64,000 nt of DNA from Hymenobacter psoromatis. GTDB taxonomy: Bacteria; Bacteroidota; Bacteroidia; Cytophagales; Hymenobacteraceae. The stretch covers positions 2,480,001-2,544,000 of the forward strand of contig CP014771.1 of NCBI GenBank assembly GCA_001596155.1. The letters are read 5' to 3'. The notes beneath the pieces were generated by a model, which saw only the letters and a program-made list of their open reading frames with translations, had not been told where the DNA came from and did not search any database. The position numbers and the translations under genes were made by a program. How positions within the stretch are numbered: the first letter of the stretch is position 1; each line of letters opens with the position of its first letter. Of the stretch, positions 7,929-16,677 are shown piece by piece.

Positions 7929-10091
7929 CTAGTTTTTGCCTTCGCTGAGCTTTTGGGCCAGGGGCTGGGGCAGGCCGGCGCTGTTGAGCAGGCCACTCAC
8001 CAGCGCCTGCCGCCACAGCACAAACACGGCGGCGTGCAGGTCGCGGTTGGTACGCAGGCTGCCGGAGGCCAGCCGGCCGTTGGCGCGCGGGTTGTTGTTG
8101 CGAATAAACAGGGTGTTGGTCAGGCCCGATTCAATTTTGGTCAACAGGTTCTTTCTCAGCTTATCACCTTTGCTTTTTAGTACTTGCAGATGCAAATCTG
8201 AGTACTCGGCCCACATGGTGCCGGTGGCCCGCTGCTGGTCGGCGTGCAGGTCGAAGCGCATGGAATGCAGCTGGCCGCCGCTGAACTCAAACAGCCGCGT
8301 GGGGCCAATCATGGGGTTGAGAATGGCAAACGGCGCGGCCCCGAAGGTGCCCGTGACCTGGTGCCGGCCCAGCGGGTCGAGCAGCGGAATGCGCAGCCGC
8401 AAGGCCAGGCGGCAGCGGTTTTGCAGCAGGGCGGTGGCCTCGCCAGTGAGGGGGTAGGCGGCCGTCATCCGGCGCGGGTCGTTGCTGAGGTTGCGCAGCG
8501 TGCCGCTCAGGTTATTAAGGGTAATCTGGCCGACTAGCGGGCTGCGCGGACTGCGGTAGGGCAGGCTCACATTGGCCGAATTTACCCGCACCTCGCCCAC
8601 GCTCACCAGCAGGGGTAAGCGCCGCACGGCCAGCGGCGTAAAGATGGACGGCTGCCGGGGCAGCGGCGCGCGGCCGTCGCTGGCAATCTCCACCCAGGGC
8701 CGCTCGGCGGTGAGGGTGCGCGCCACCAGCTCGCGCTGCCGGGCCAGCCGGCCAAAATCGAGCCCCGCCAGCCGCAACGCCGGCAGCCGCAGCACCAGGT
8801 GCACCGACTGCTCACCCTTGCGCCGGTCCTGCTCGGCAGCCGAAAAGTTGGGCTGAATGGCCAGGCCCAGCAAGGCCAGCGTTTGCCGCCGGGTATCGAG
8901 GCGCAGCCCCGCCGCCGCCAGCCGGAAAAACGGGCCGTCGTACCGGGCCGTGATGCGCCCGGTGCTGGCCCGCCAGGCGCGGGCGTAAGCCACGCGGTGC
9001 GGGTCGCGGGCCGCGGCGGCGTCAATCCGTATAGCGCTGGCTTGCAGATTAATAGCGCGCACGGTAGGCGCCGGCTCACCGCTCGTGGTGCTGATTTCGC
9101 CGGCCCGTACGCGCAGGCTGGCCAGGTCAGCGCGGCGCAGGTAGGGCATCAGCAGCTCGTGCAGGGGCTGGGCTGGCGCGCTGGGCAGCGGCCCCTGCAC
9201 CAGCGGCCGCTCCAGCGTCAGGGAGTCGGCCCGGAAGCGTCGCTCGTGCTGCACGGCCGCCGCGCGCCAGCCCGTGAGGCGCAGCTGCGGCAGCCACAAG
9301 CAGGTAGGCACCGCGCCGCTGCCGAGCAGCCGCAGCGAGTCGATAACCAGCTTATTGGTATCGAATTGTAGCCCGGCCAGCTTCCCTACCCCACCGGGCA
9401 GGCGCAGGGCCGCGCCGCGCAGCCGGGCCGCCAGGCTGGCGGCGTAGGCGGTGCGCTGGGTGTCGGCCGCGCCGGCGGCGCTCAGCAGCACGTCGTGGGC
9501 GGCCAGGTCGGCGCGGGCCACGTCGGCCAGCGTGTCGGGGCCGGCGGCATAGCGGCCGCGCCCCTGGCGCAGGGCCAGCAGCCCCAGTCGCAGGCCCGCG
9601 ATGCGCCGGGGCAGCCGCTGGTAGAGCGCCGGGCCCTTCGCGAAGAAATGCGGGGGTAGGCCCGCCGGCACATTTACGCTTAACTCTCTCAGCACCAAGC
9701 TATCTACGGGCACCACGCCACCGCGCAGCGCGGCCAGCACGCCCACGCCGCTGAGCCGCGCCGCGCCCAGCGTGAAGCTGAGCCGGGGCAGCGCGGCCGG
9801 CCACGCGCCGCGCCGGTGCGGGTTGGGCAGCAGGTAGAGCTGCTCCATTTCCAGGCTGCGGCTCCACAGGTGCGTGCGCAGCGACCCCAGGCGCAACTGG
9901 TACGCGCCGTGACTTTGGCGGCTCACCTGCTGCTCCAATTCGCGGCGCAGCCAGGGGTCGAGCCGCGCCAGGGCCACGTTTAGTATCACCGCCAGCAGCA
10001 GCCCTACCCCCGCCACCCAGGGCCACCACGGCCGGCCCCGGCGGGCGGTAGCAGGCGGCATATCGAGGGGCGGCGAAGAGGGTAAAGGCAT
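7929..10091 (-). CDS. Large membrane-anchored AsmA-like protein
   Basis: 720 aa. The N-terminus has a proline-rich cytoplasmic tail and one membrane helix (PWVAGVGLLLAVILNVALARL), then a long extracytoplasmic region rich in beta-strand repeats such as 'LRLGSLRTHLWSRSLEMEQLYL' and 'ITLNNLSGTLRNLSNDPRRM'. This layout (short N-terminal anchor, 'L-x-x-x-L-L-x-x-x' repeats, C-terminal 'G-Q-L-H-S-M-R-F-D-L' block) resembles AsmA/TamB-type envelope proteins. I cannot assign a named family with certainty. Inferred role: envelope or lipid homeostasis. Confidence 0.6.
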   Translation of the reverse strand: MPLPSSPPLDMPPATARRGRPWWPWVAGVGLLLAVILNVALARLDPWLRRELEQQVSRQSHGAYQLRLGSLRTHLWSRSLEMEQLYLLPNPHRRGAWPAALPRLSFTLGAARLSGVGVLAALRGGVVPVDSLVLRELSVNVPAGLPPHFFAKGPALYQRLPRRIAGLRLGLLALRQGRGRYAAGPDTLADVARADLAAHDVLLSAAGAADTQRTAYAASLAARLRGAALRLPGGVGKLAGLQFDTNKLVIDSLRLLGSGAVPTCLWLPQLRLTGWRAAAVQHERRFRADSLTLERPLVQGPLPSAPAQPLHELLMPYLRRADLASLRVRAGEISTTSGEPAPTVRAINLQASAIRIDAAAARDPHRVAYARAWRASTGRITARYDGPFFRLAAAGLRLDTRRQTLALLGLAIQPNFSAAEQDRRKGEQSVHLVLRLPALRLAGLDFGRLARQRELVARTLTAERPWVEIASDGRAPLPRQPSIFTPLAVRRLPLLVSVGEVRVNSANVSLPYRSPRSPLVGQITLNNLSGTLRNLSNDPRRMTAAYPLTGEATALLQNRCRLALRLRIPLLDPLGRHQVTGTFGAAPFAILNPMIGPTRLFEFSGGQLHSMRFDLHADQQRATGTMWAEYSDLHLQVLKSKGDKLRKNLLTKIESGLTNTLFIRNNNPRANGRLASGSLRTNRDLHAAVFVLWRQALVSGLLNSAGLPQPLAQKLSEGKN

Positions 10092-10195
10092 AGTTGGTGC
10101 TGCGTAAACCCGTTACGACGAAGCCAGAATTTACGCCAAACCAACAGCTAAAAAAAGATTTCGGCCGCTGAAAACCAATCTATTACACTCCTAGT

Positions 10196-10356
10196 ACTTA
10201 CGCAAAAGACGGTTGTCATTGCGAGCATGTTGCGCATCAAGCAAGGTCGCGGCAATCGCACTCGAACGATGCCCGAACGATTTCGTTCTGGTGCGATTGC
10301 CGCGACCTTGCTTGATGCGCAACATGCTGGCAATGACAAACGGCTTTTGCGTAAGT
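10196..10356. repeat. Long palindrome, GTCATTGCGAGC family, copy a
   Basis: Arms ~75 bases long begin ACTTACGCAAAAG and contain GTCATTGCGAGC; the right arm is the near-perfect complement. It follows the eutC stop and fills most of the gap 10092-10416, which holds no gene. Confidence 0.9.
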
Positions 10357-10416
10357 CCTAACATTCCATAAAAATCAGCCTGCGAGCTTGTGGCAGCGAC
10401 GCAGCTCCACACCTGG

Positions 10417-11202
10417 CTACGCCAGCTCCCTACCCCCTCCTTTGGCCGGCAAGCCCGACTCGTCCTTCAGCCCTACCCCCGAAAGCTGCCGCCGCAACGC
10501 CGCACTCAGTAGGTAAAAGAGCTTGTCGGCCGCCGCCTCGTAGCCCAGGCCGGCGGGCCGGATGTTGGACACGCAGTTGCGGGCCTCGTCGGTGAGGCCG
10601 AGCCGGGGGCCGTGGGTGAAATACGCGCCCAGGCTGTCGGGCGCGCTCAGGCCGGGCCGCTCGCCAATTAGCACCAGCACCAGCCGGGCGCGCAGGAGGT
10701 GGCCCACCTCGTCGCCGAGCGCCACGCGCGCCTGCCCGGCCAGCACCAGCGGCCCCAGCCGGAAGCCGGCTCCTTGCAGCGCGGGCACCAGCTGGCGTAG
10801 CAGGGGTAGGGCGTGCGTGTTGGTGGCGGTGGCCGAGAGGCCGTCGGCCAGCACCACCACTACCTCCCATTCGCCGGCGGCCGCGCCGGCCAGGTGGGCG
10901 CGGCTGGCTTTATCGAGCTGCCGGCCCTGGTCGGGCCGCCGCAGGTAGTCGGGGCGGGTGGCGGCCTGGCTATGCACGGCCAGCACCGGCAGGCCCAGCT
11001 CCTCCAACTCCTTCATCAACTGGTTTTTATCCAGCTCCGAATACACCGCGTCGCGGGCATGCGCGTGAGCCAGCCGAAACGCCAGCGCCTCGCGCAGCGG
11101 CACGCTGGTGCCCACGCGGCCCAGCCCGATGCGGGCCGCCGTGAAGGCGCGCAGGCCCGCCCAGGGGTCGGGCTCCGAGGAGGGGGTAGGGAGGGCGGGC
11201 AT
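10417..11202 (-). CDS. eutC: Ethanolamine ammonia-lyase small subunit
   Basis: 261 aa. EutC pairs with EutB to bind adenosylcobalamin and cleave ethanolamine to acetaldehyde and ammonia. Diagnostic blocks are 'RIGLGRVGTSVPLREALAFRLAHAHARDAVY' at the N-terminus, 'RPDYLRRPDQGRQL', 'VLIGERPGLSAPDSLGAYFTHGPRLGLTDEARNCVSNIRP' and 'GYEAAADKLFYLL'. It lies downstream of eutB on the same strand, but an inverted repeat of ~120 bases separates them. No microcompartment shell, EutG/EutE or EutA gene is adjacent, so ethanolamine is probably used as a nitrogen source without a compartment (inference). Confidence 0.95.
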   Translation of the reverse strand: MPALPTPSSEPDPWAGLRAFTAARIGLGRVGTSVPLREALAFRLAHAHARDAVYSELDKNQLMKELEELGLPVLAVHSQAATRPDYLRRPDQGRQLDKASRAHLAGAAAGEWEVVVVLADGLSATATNTHALPLLRQLVPALQGAGFRLGPLVLAGQARVALGDEVGHLLRARLVLVLIGERPGLSAPDSLGAYFTHGPRLGLTDEARNCVSNIRPAGLGYEAAADKLFYLLSAALRRQLSGVGLKDESGLPAKGGGRELA

Positions 11203-11236
11203 GAGGATAATGACTAATGATTAATTATTTTAGAAT

Positions 11237-11358
11237 TTACGCAAAAGCCGTTCGTCATTGCGAGCGCAACGCGGCAATCGTACCCGAACGATGGACGAAC
11301 GACTAGCGTGGATGTCGTGCTGGTGCGATTGCCGCGCTGCGTTCGCAATGACGAACGA
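11237..11358. repeat. Long palindrome, GTCATTGCGAGC family, copy b
   Basis: Arms beginning TTACGCAAAAGCCGTTCGTCA enclose a short centre. It sits between eutB and eutC, so the two genes of one enzyme are separated by a strong hairpin. Confidence 0.9.
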
Positions 11359-11366
11359 TTACCACA

Positions 11367-12740
11367 CTACCCTAGCTTCCATTCCAACCGGGCAGCGCTG
11401 GCTGGCAGCTGCCGCCCGCGCTCGTCAAAAATGCCCTGCCGCACCAGCCAGGCGGCAAATTCGGGCGCGGGGCGCAGGCCCAGCGCCTGGCGCAGATACA
11501 AGGCATCGTGGAAGGAAGTGGACTGGTAGCCGAGCATAATATCATCGGCCCCCGGCACGCCCATGATGAAGTTGCAGCCCGCCACGCCCAGCAGCGTGAG
11601 CAGGGTGTCCATGTCGTCCTGGTCGGCCTCGGCGTGGTTGGTGTAGCACACGTCCACGCCCATCGGCAGGCCCAGCAGCTTAGCGCAAAAGTGGTCCTCC
11701 AGCGCGGCCCGAATGATTTGCTTGCCGTCGTAGAGATATTCGGGGCCGATGAAGCCGACCACCGAATTAACGAGCAGCGGCCGGAAGTGCCGAGCCACGG
11801 CGTAGGCCCGCGCCTCGCAGGTTTGCTGGTCGAGGCCGTGGTGGGCATTGGCCGAAAGCGCGCTGCCCTGGCCAGTTTCGAAGTATAGCACGTTGTCGCC
11901 CAGCGTGCCGCGGCCCAGCGCCAGCGTGGCCGCGTGGGCTTCCCGCAACAGGCTCAGGCTGATGCCGAAGCTCCGGTTGGCCGCCTCGGTGCCGGCAATG
12001 GATTGAAACGCAAGGTCCACCGGCGCGCCTTGCTTTATCAATTCGAGCGTAGTCGTGACGTGGCAGAGCACGCAGGTTTGGGTCGGAATCTCGTACTGCT
12101 GGCGCACGCCGTCGAGCATCCGCAGCAGCTCGCCCACCTGCCGGGGGTTGTCGGTGGCGGGGTTGATGCCGATAACCGCGTCGCCGCTGCCATAGAGCAG
12201 GCCATCGACGAGGCTGGCCGCGATGCCGCGCGGGTCGTCGGTGGGGTGGTTGGGCTGGAGGCGCGTGGCCAGGTGCCCGCGCAGCCCCAGCGTGTTGCGA
12301 AACCGCGTGACGACCTCCACGCGTCGGGCCACGGCAATCAGCTCCTGGTTGCGCAGCAGCTTGCTCACGGCCGCCACCATTTCGGGCGTGAGGCCGGGGG
12401 CCAGCGCCGCCAGCGTAGCCGCATCGGCCGCGTCCGACACCAGCCAGTCGCGCAGCTCGCCCACCGTGAAGTGGCCGATGGGCGCGAACGCCGCCGCGTC
12501 GTGGGTGTCGATGATAAGGCGCGTCACCTCGTCGTGCTCGTAGGGCACCAACGCCTCGTGCAAAAAAGTGCGCAGCGGCACGTCGGCCAGGGCATACTGC
12601 GCGGCCACGCGCTCCTCGTAGGTGGTGGCGGCCACGCCGGCCAGCTCGTCGCCGGCGCGCGGGGGGGTAGCGCGCGCCAGTAGCGTTTTCAGGTCGGCAA
12701 AGACGTAGGCGCGGATGCCGATGGTGTGGCGGTAGGGCAT
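11367..12740 (-). CDS. eutB: Ethanolamine ammonia-lyase large (catalytic) subunit
   Basis: 457 aa from the ATG at 12740 (MPYRHTIGIRAYVFADL), the normal EutB start; 81 upstream bases are open but unlike the family. It is a B12-dependent TIM barrel. Recognisable blocks are 'GDAVIGINPATDNP' (ethanolamine site), 'TQTCVLCHVTTTLELI', 'GTLGDNVLYFETGQGSALSANAHHG', 'VDVCYTNHAEADQDD' and 'GCNFIMGVPGADDIMLGYQSTSFHDALYLR'. Length fits the family. It is the first gene of the eutB-eutC pair. Confidence 0.95.
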   Translation of the reverse strand: MPYRHTIGIRAYVFADLKTLLARATPPRAGDELAGVAATTYEERVAAQYALADVPLRTFLHEALVPYEHDEVTRLIIDTHDAAAFAPIGHFTVGELRDWLVSDAADAATLAALAPGLTPEMVAAVSKLLRNQELIAVARRVEVVTRFRNTLGLRGHLATRLQPNHPTDDPRGIAASLVDGLLYGSGDAVIGINPATDNPRQVGELLRMLDGVRQQYEIPTQTCVLCHVTTTLELIKQGAPVDLAFQSIAGTEAANRSFGISLSLLREAHAATLALGRGTLGDNVLYFETGQGSALSANAHHGLDQQTCEARAYAVARHFRPLLVNSVVGFIGPEYLYDGKQIIRAALEDHFCAKLLGLPMGVDVCYTNHAEADQDDMDTLLTLLGVAGCNFIMGVPGADDIMLGYQSTSFHDALYLRQALGLRPAPEFAAWLVRQGIFDERGRQLPASAARLEWKLG

Positions 12741-13052
12741 AAGCGCGGGGAAGGTCGGGCCAGGGAGCAAGATACCGCCGGGCCGGGGCAAAGCGGGCCA
12801 CGCGGAGCCAGCTGGTGGCAATTGAAAAGTCGGCCCAGCTCAAAAAAACTCCTACCCCCCGCATTGGCGGCAGCCTTCAGCACTTGGCATTATTTTACTG
12901 TTGATTAAGCCCTAATTACCGTTCACCTTACCGGCGACGCGGCTTCTCATTGGCTGGCCAGCGGCGCGAAAAGCGGCGGCTCGGCGTGAACCCGGCTCTC
13001 TCCACTTCGTACTACCCGGCACACACTCATTCCTTTCATTTCCTTTACCACA
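12741..13052. other. Gap between eutB and the DUF892 gene
   Basis: About 310 bases between divergent genes. I see one CTACCCCCC octamer (12850-12858) and AT-rich patches near 12890-12920 that could hold promoters; no confident element. Confidence 0.3.
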
Positions 13053-13532
13053 ATGGCAGACGAACAATTGAAACCCCTGGTGCAGCAGGGCCTGGCCGCG
13101 ATGAAATCCGGCAGCAAAGTGGCGGCCGAGGCTACCGACGATATCGAGGGCGACGCGACCCACGAGCAGCTCAAAGCGGCCCTCAAGCAGGGCAACGAAA
13201 CCTCCAAGCAGTGGGCAGCGCGCATTGACCGGGCGCTGAAGGAAGCCGGCGGGGCCGACGAGCACGACAACCCCGTGATGGAGGCTCACTTCGAAGTCAG
13301 CAAGCGCATTCGCAATAAAGCCAAGAGCGACTACGCCCGCGACCTCGGCATCATCGCCGCCGGCCAGCTGGCGCTGCACTATTGGATTGCCTCCTTTGGC
13401 ATCATGCATGCCTACGCCAAGCGGGCCGGCTTTAGCCAGGCCGCCCAGGACATGGAAACCTGCGTGAACGAGGCCAAGCAAGCCGACGAGCAGCACACCC
13501 AGCTGGCCATCCAGATTATGGAGAACTCCTAG
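13053..13532 (+). CDS. DUF892 (YciE/YciF-like) ferritin-fold protein
   Basis: 159 aa, almost wholly helical. It opens MADEQLKPLVQQGLAAMKSG, with 'ATHEQLKAALKQGNETSKQWAARIDRAL' and 'YARDLGIIAAGQLALHYWIASFGIMHAYAKRAG' later, ending in a helix with 'ADEQHTQLAIQIME'. E and H pairs in these helices (E-x-x-x-H-F-E, E-Q-H) are the expected di-iron ligands. DUF892 proteins are ferritin-like and linked to general stress in other bacteria; iron or stress function here is inferred. It is followed by a palindromic element. Confidence 0.8.
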   Translation: MADEQLKPLVQQGLAAMKSGSKVAAEATDDIEGDATHEQLKAALKQGNETSKQWAARIDRALKEAGGADEHDNPVMEAHFEVSKRIRNKAKSDYARDLGIIAAGQLALHYWIASFGIMHAYAKRAGFSQAAQDMETCVNEAKQADEQHTQLAIQIMENS

Positions 13533-13550
13533 CCTGATAAGCTGCTAAGG

Positions 13551-13639
13551 AGTAGGGTGCGGGGCTTGTCCCCGCCCGTCGTTGAACAATCCCGGCGCGC
13601 ATCGGGCAACGACGGGCGGGGACAAGCCCCGCACCTACT
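13551..13639. repeat. Palindromic intergenic element, GGTGCGGGGCTTG family, copy 2
   Basis: Arms AGTAGGTGCGGGGCTTGTCC-type match copy 1 at 4922-5022 with small differences; the loop differs. Confidence 0.85.
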
Positions 13640-13757
13640 TCGCAAGGAGTATAAGCCAGTTTCAAAGCGCATGGGCAGCATTTTCAGGTCAGCGAATTGC
13701 CCTACCCCCGCTCTTTACGTACAACGCCCAACAATCCTTTTCCCAACCCCCATTCTC

Positions 13758-13880
13758 ATGGCTACTACCGTCAAAACCCCCAGCCACACCGACCCCGAAA
13801 CCAAGAAGAAGGAAGACAAGAACCAGACCACTATCAAAGACAAGCCCTCGGGCAAAAGCGTGAAAACCCAGAAGAAATAA
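13758..13880 (+). CDS. Small Lys/Thr-rich protein of unknown function
   Basis: 40 aa, highly charged (KKKEDKNQTTIKDKPSGKS), no hydrophobic segment, predicted disordered. The ATG at 13758 is preceded by an A/C-rich leader, and a terminator hairpin follows 20 bases after the stop, which supports it being a real gene. I do not recognise the family; small basic proteins of this type are common next to stress genes in Bacteroidota. Confidence 0.5.
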   Translation: MATTVKTPSHTDPETKKKEDKNQTTIKDKPSGKSVKTQKK

Positions 13881-13900
13881 CTGGCTGCCCCGGCAACCAA

Positions 13901-13934
13901 GAGCCCGACTACCACTGGTAGCCGGGCTTTTTCG
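13901..13934 (+). terminator. Rho-independent terminator
   Basis: GAGCCCGACTACC / GGTAGCCGGGCT with TTTTT follows the small Lys-rich gene. Confidence 0.75.
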
Positions 13935-13957
13935 TGTTCATTTTTTGGGTGAGATGC

Positions 13958-14524
13958 TTACGCGGGCGCTTGCAGCGCCGAGTCGGGGGTAGGCTCCACG
14001 GCGCGTTCGAAGCGCAGGCGGCCGTCTAGGTCGGTACCGCTAGAGACGAAGCCGTTGGCCAGCAGCACGCGCTGCGAAATCAGGTTTTCGGGCGGCGCGT
14101 GGGCCATCACCCGGCGCACCGCACCGGTGGCGGCGGCCTGCTGCACCAGCCCGGCCACCAGCTCGGTGCCTAGGCCCTGGCCGCGCCAGTCGGCCGCGAT
14201 GCTATAGCCGATTTCGACCAGCCCCGCCTCGTCGGGCGGGCCCGTGAAGCCGCCCGAGCCCACCAGCGTGCGGGGCACGTCGCCTTCAGCCTTGCGCAGG
14301 GCATACCAGTTATACCAGCCCGCCGCGTCGCGGCCGCCGGCCGTGAGCTTTTCCAGAAAATATTCCATTGCCTCGCGGTCGTAGTCGCCGGGCGGCCAGT
14401 CGGCGGGCAGGGAGGCACCCAGCAAGGTCGGAAAATACTGCGGCTTGTGCAGCTCAGCGGTGAGCAGCGCCCGGCTGGCGGCCAGAATAAGCAAGCGGGG
14501 CGTGTGAGTAATCAGCGGAATCAT
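13958..14524 (-). CDS. GNAT family N-acetyltransferase (RimJ/RimL type)
   Basis: 188 aa. 'TPRLLILAASRALL' opens the fold, 'VGSGGFTGPPDEAGLVEIGYSIAADWRGQGLGTELVAGLV' holds the acetyl-CoA-binding R/QxxGxG/A loop (RGQGLG), and 'NLISQRVLLANGFVSSG' is the late RimL motif (N-x-x-S-x-x-V-x-x-x-x-G-F). The acceptor is unknown. The start at 14524 gives a normal N-terminus. Confidence 0.85.
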   Translation of the reverse strand: MIPLITHTPRLLILAASRALLTAELHKPQYFPTLLGASLPADWPPGDYDREAMEYFLEKLTAGGRDAAGWYNWYALRKAEGDVPRTLVGSGGFTGPPDEAGLVEIGYSIAADWRGQGLGTELVAGLVQQAAATGAVRRVMAHAPPENLISQRVLLANGFVSSGTDLDGRLRFERAVEPTPDSALQAPA

Positions 14525-14542
14525 AGCCTGATTATACGCAAC

Positions 14543-14821
14543 TTAGCCGGCCTCCGGCGCGGGCATGGCAAACGTATGGAGCAACCCACTGATAATCATG
14601 TACTGCCCGGCCAGGTAAATCATGTCCACCACGCCTTTTTCGCCGAAGGTGGCCAGCGCCTGCTTGTGGAGCGCGGCATCAATCTGGTGCGTGGTGCGGA
14701 GGCGGCAGAGTTGATGGGTAAACTCGTGGGCTACCCCCTCCTCAGCCCACAAGCCGGCCGGCTTTTCGCCCGCCACCAGGGCCTGAATAGCAGCCTCGCC
14801 CAAGCCCGCCGGCCGGCCCAC
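14543..14821 (-). pseudogene. Carboxymuconolactone-decarboxylase-like protein, N-terminally truncated
   Basis: 92 aa matching only the C-terminal half of CMD/AhpD-like proteins: 'VAHEFTHQLCRLRTTH', 'FGEKGVVDMIYLAGQYMIISGLLHTFAMP'. The family is normally about 180-200 aa and the missing part would hold the N-terminal helices. No in-frame continuation is seen upstream, where the sequence becomes unrelated. A remnant is more likely than a functional short form, but the second cannot be excluded. Confidence 0.55.
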
Positions 14822-15016
14822 GGCCGTGTGGGGGCGGCCATCTGCTGCCCATGCGCCTCTCCCGGCCTGTTTCTTGCGGGGCCGCGCCCTGCCAGCCAGC
14901 GCGGCCCCTACCCCCTGCCTCCAGCCCGACGCGCGATTAAGAAGTTGCGTCGGAACTTTGACGGCGGGCGGCCCGGTGCCGCAGTAGCCACCACGCGTTG
15001 TTTTGCCCGTTTGCTT

Positions 15017-16501
15017 ATGAAATCCTCCGTTCCCTTTTCTCGCACGCTGCTGGACTCGCCCTGGCTGCTGCCGGGCGGCATTGCCGTGGCCCTGGCCGCT
15101 GGCTGGCTGGCCGGCCGGCTTGGCACATCGGTGCCGGGAATGCTGCTGGTGGGACCCGGACTATTTTTCCTCACGATTCTGATATTCCGCTCGCCGCGGG
15201 TGGGCATCCTCACTTACGTGGTGTATTGTTTCGTGATGGGCATCATCAGTCGCAATCTCGACACGGGCCTTCAACTGGGCACGGGCATGGATGCGATACT
15301 AGCCCTGACGTGGGTAGCCGTCATTTTTCAGCAGCCCGGCCGGCTCGACTGGAGCCGCATCAATAATGCCTTTTGCTGGCTAGCCCTGGCCTGGTTTGGG
15401 CTCACGGTGCTCGAAATTGCCAACCCCGCCGGGGCCAGCCTCATGGGTTGGGTGTATGAGACGCGCTCCACGGCCCTGTACCTGGCGATGGCCGTGCCGC
15501 TGGGCTGCCTGCTGCTCTACCGCATGCAGGACCTGCGCCTGTTTCTGAAGATTATCATCGGGTTTTCGGTCTTCGGAGCCCTCTACGGTATCAAGCAGAA
15601 GTTTATCGGCCTCAACGCTATGGAGCAGGAATGGCTCGATACGGTCGGCGCGGTCACGCACCTCATTTTTGGCAAGCTGCGCATCTTTTCCTACTATAGC
15701 GAGGCGGCCCAGTTTGGGGCATCGCAGGCGCACGTGGGGCTCATCTGCCTCATTCTGGCGCTGGGGCCATTCGCCATCTGGAAGCGCGCACTTTTGGGAA
15801 TATCAGCGCTGCTGTGCTTCTACGGCATGCTTATTTCCGGCACGCGGGGGGCGCTTTTCGTGCTGGTGGGCGGCATGTTTCTCTACCTGGTGCTGAGCAA
15901 AAAAATCCGGCCCCTGCTGGTGGGCATCGTGCTGGCCGTGGGGGCCATCGTTTTTCTCAAATACACGAGCCTGGGCAGCGGCAATGCCGATATCGTGCGC
16001 TTTCGCACCGCCCTCGACCCCAACGACCCCTCGCTCCAGCTGCGCCTCACGAATCAGGCCAAGCTCAGCACTTACCTGGCCGATTATCCGCTGGGCGGGG
16101 GGGTAGGAGTCATCGGTGTCTGGGGCAAGAAATACAACCCGGACAAATACCTCTCGACGGTAGCGCCCGACAGCTACTTTGTTAAAATCTGGGCTGAATA
16201 CGGCATCGTAGGCTTTATTCTCTGGTTCGGGATGGTACTCTTTATCCTGGGCATGAGCGGCGCCATCGTCTGGCGGCTGCGCAACCCTCAGCTCAGGCAA
16301 ATGCTGCTGGCTCTCACGGCCGGCTACGGCGGCATCCTGCTCAGCAGCTACGGCAACGAGGTAATCAACCAGATACCCTCCTCCATGCTCATCTACCTCT
16401 CCTGGGCCTTCATCATTCAGGGTCCGGCCCTGGATGAGCAGCTGGAAGGCACCGAGCCGCAGCTAATAGTAGTGCCCCCACCGCGCCTGGGCGCTTTCTA
16501 G
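15017..16501 (+). CDS. O-antigen ligase/polymerase-like membrane protein (Wzy_C)
   Basis: 494 aa from the ATG at 15017; an open frame runs further upstream but crosses the CMD remnant on the other strand. About eleven membrane segments are seen. The large periplasmic loop with the Wzy_C domain lies at ~300-400 ('QLRLTNQAKLSTYLADYPLGGGVGVIG'). The family transfers or polymerises glycan chains at the periplasmic face. With the glycoside hydrolase and GT2 genes that follow, it suggests a small exopolysaccharide or surface-glycan group. Confidence 0.85.
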   Translation: MKSSVPFSRTLLDSPWLLPGGIAVALAAGWLAGRLGTSVPGMLLVGPGLFFLTILIFRSPRVGILTYVVYCFVMGIISRNLDTGLQLGTGMDAILALTWVAVIFQQPGRLDWSRINNAFCWLALAWFGLTVLEIANPAGASLMGWVYETRSTALYLAMAVPLGCLLLYRMQDLRLFLKIIIGFSVFGALYGIKQKFIGLNAMEQEWLDTVGAVTHLIFGKLRIFSYYSEAAQFGASQAHVGLICLILALGPFAIWKRALLGISALLCFYGMLISGTRGALFVLVGGMFLYLVLSKKIRPLLVGIVLAVGAIVFLKYTSLGSGNADIVRFRTALDPNDPSLQLRLTNQAKLSTYLADYPLGGGVGVIGVWGKKYNPDKYLSTVAPDSYFVKIWAEYGIVGFILWFGMVLFILGMSGAIVWRLRNPQLRQMLLALTAGYGGILLSSYGNEVINQIPSSMLIYLSWAFIIQGPALDEQLEGTEPQLIVVPPPRLGAF

Positions 16502-16670
16502 CCCAGGGCCTGTTCTCAATAAGAGGACTAACTCGTCTTTATAGGCCGTTTTTTGAGAATTTAGAAACTTAGAGAAGCAATGAGCCGACAGAAAATAGCT
16601 TTTTTATCGGATAAGTTAAACTTATCTTAGTAAAAAGTTTAACTTATCTAATCGAGAATAGACCCTAGGG
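16502..16670. mobile_element. Possible MITE-like element with internal stem-loop
   Basis: Ends CCCAGGGCCTGTTCTC and GAGAATAGACCCTAGGG are imperfect complements. Inside, GATAAGTTAAACTT (16610-16623) and AAGTTTAACTTATC (16635-16648) form a 14-bp perfect stem. It is AT-rich compared with its neighbours and lies between convergent genes. No coding capacity. Confidence 0.4.
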
Positions 16671-16677
16671 TGCTGCC

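Noticed and set aside
14447..15016. 190-codon N-terminal extension of the O-antigen-ligase-like protein
   Set aside because: It crosses the GNAT start region and the CMD remnant on the other strand and has no domain; the ATG at 15017 gives a normal membrane N-terminus.
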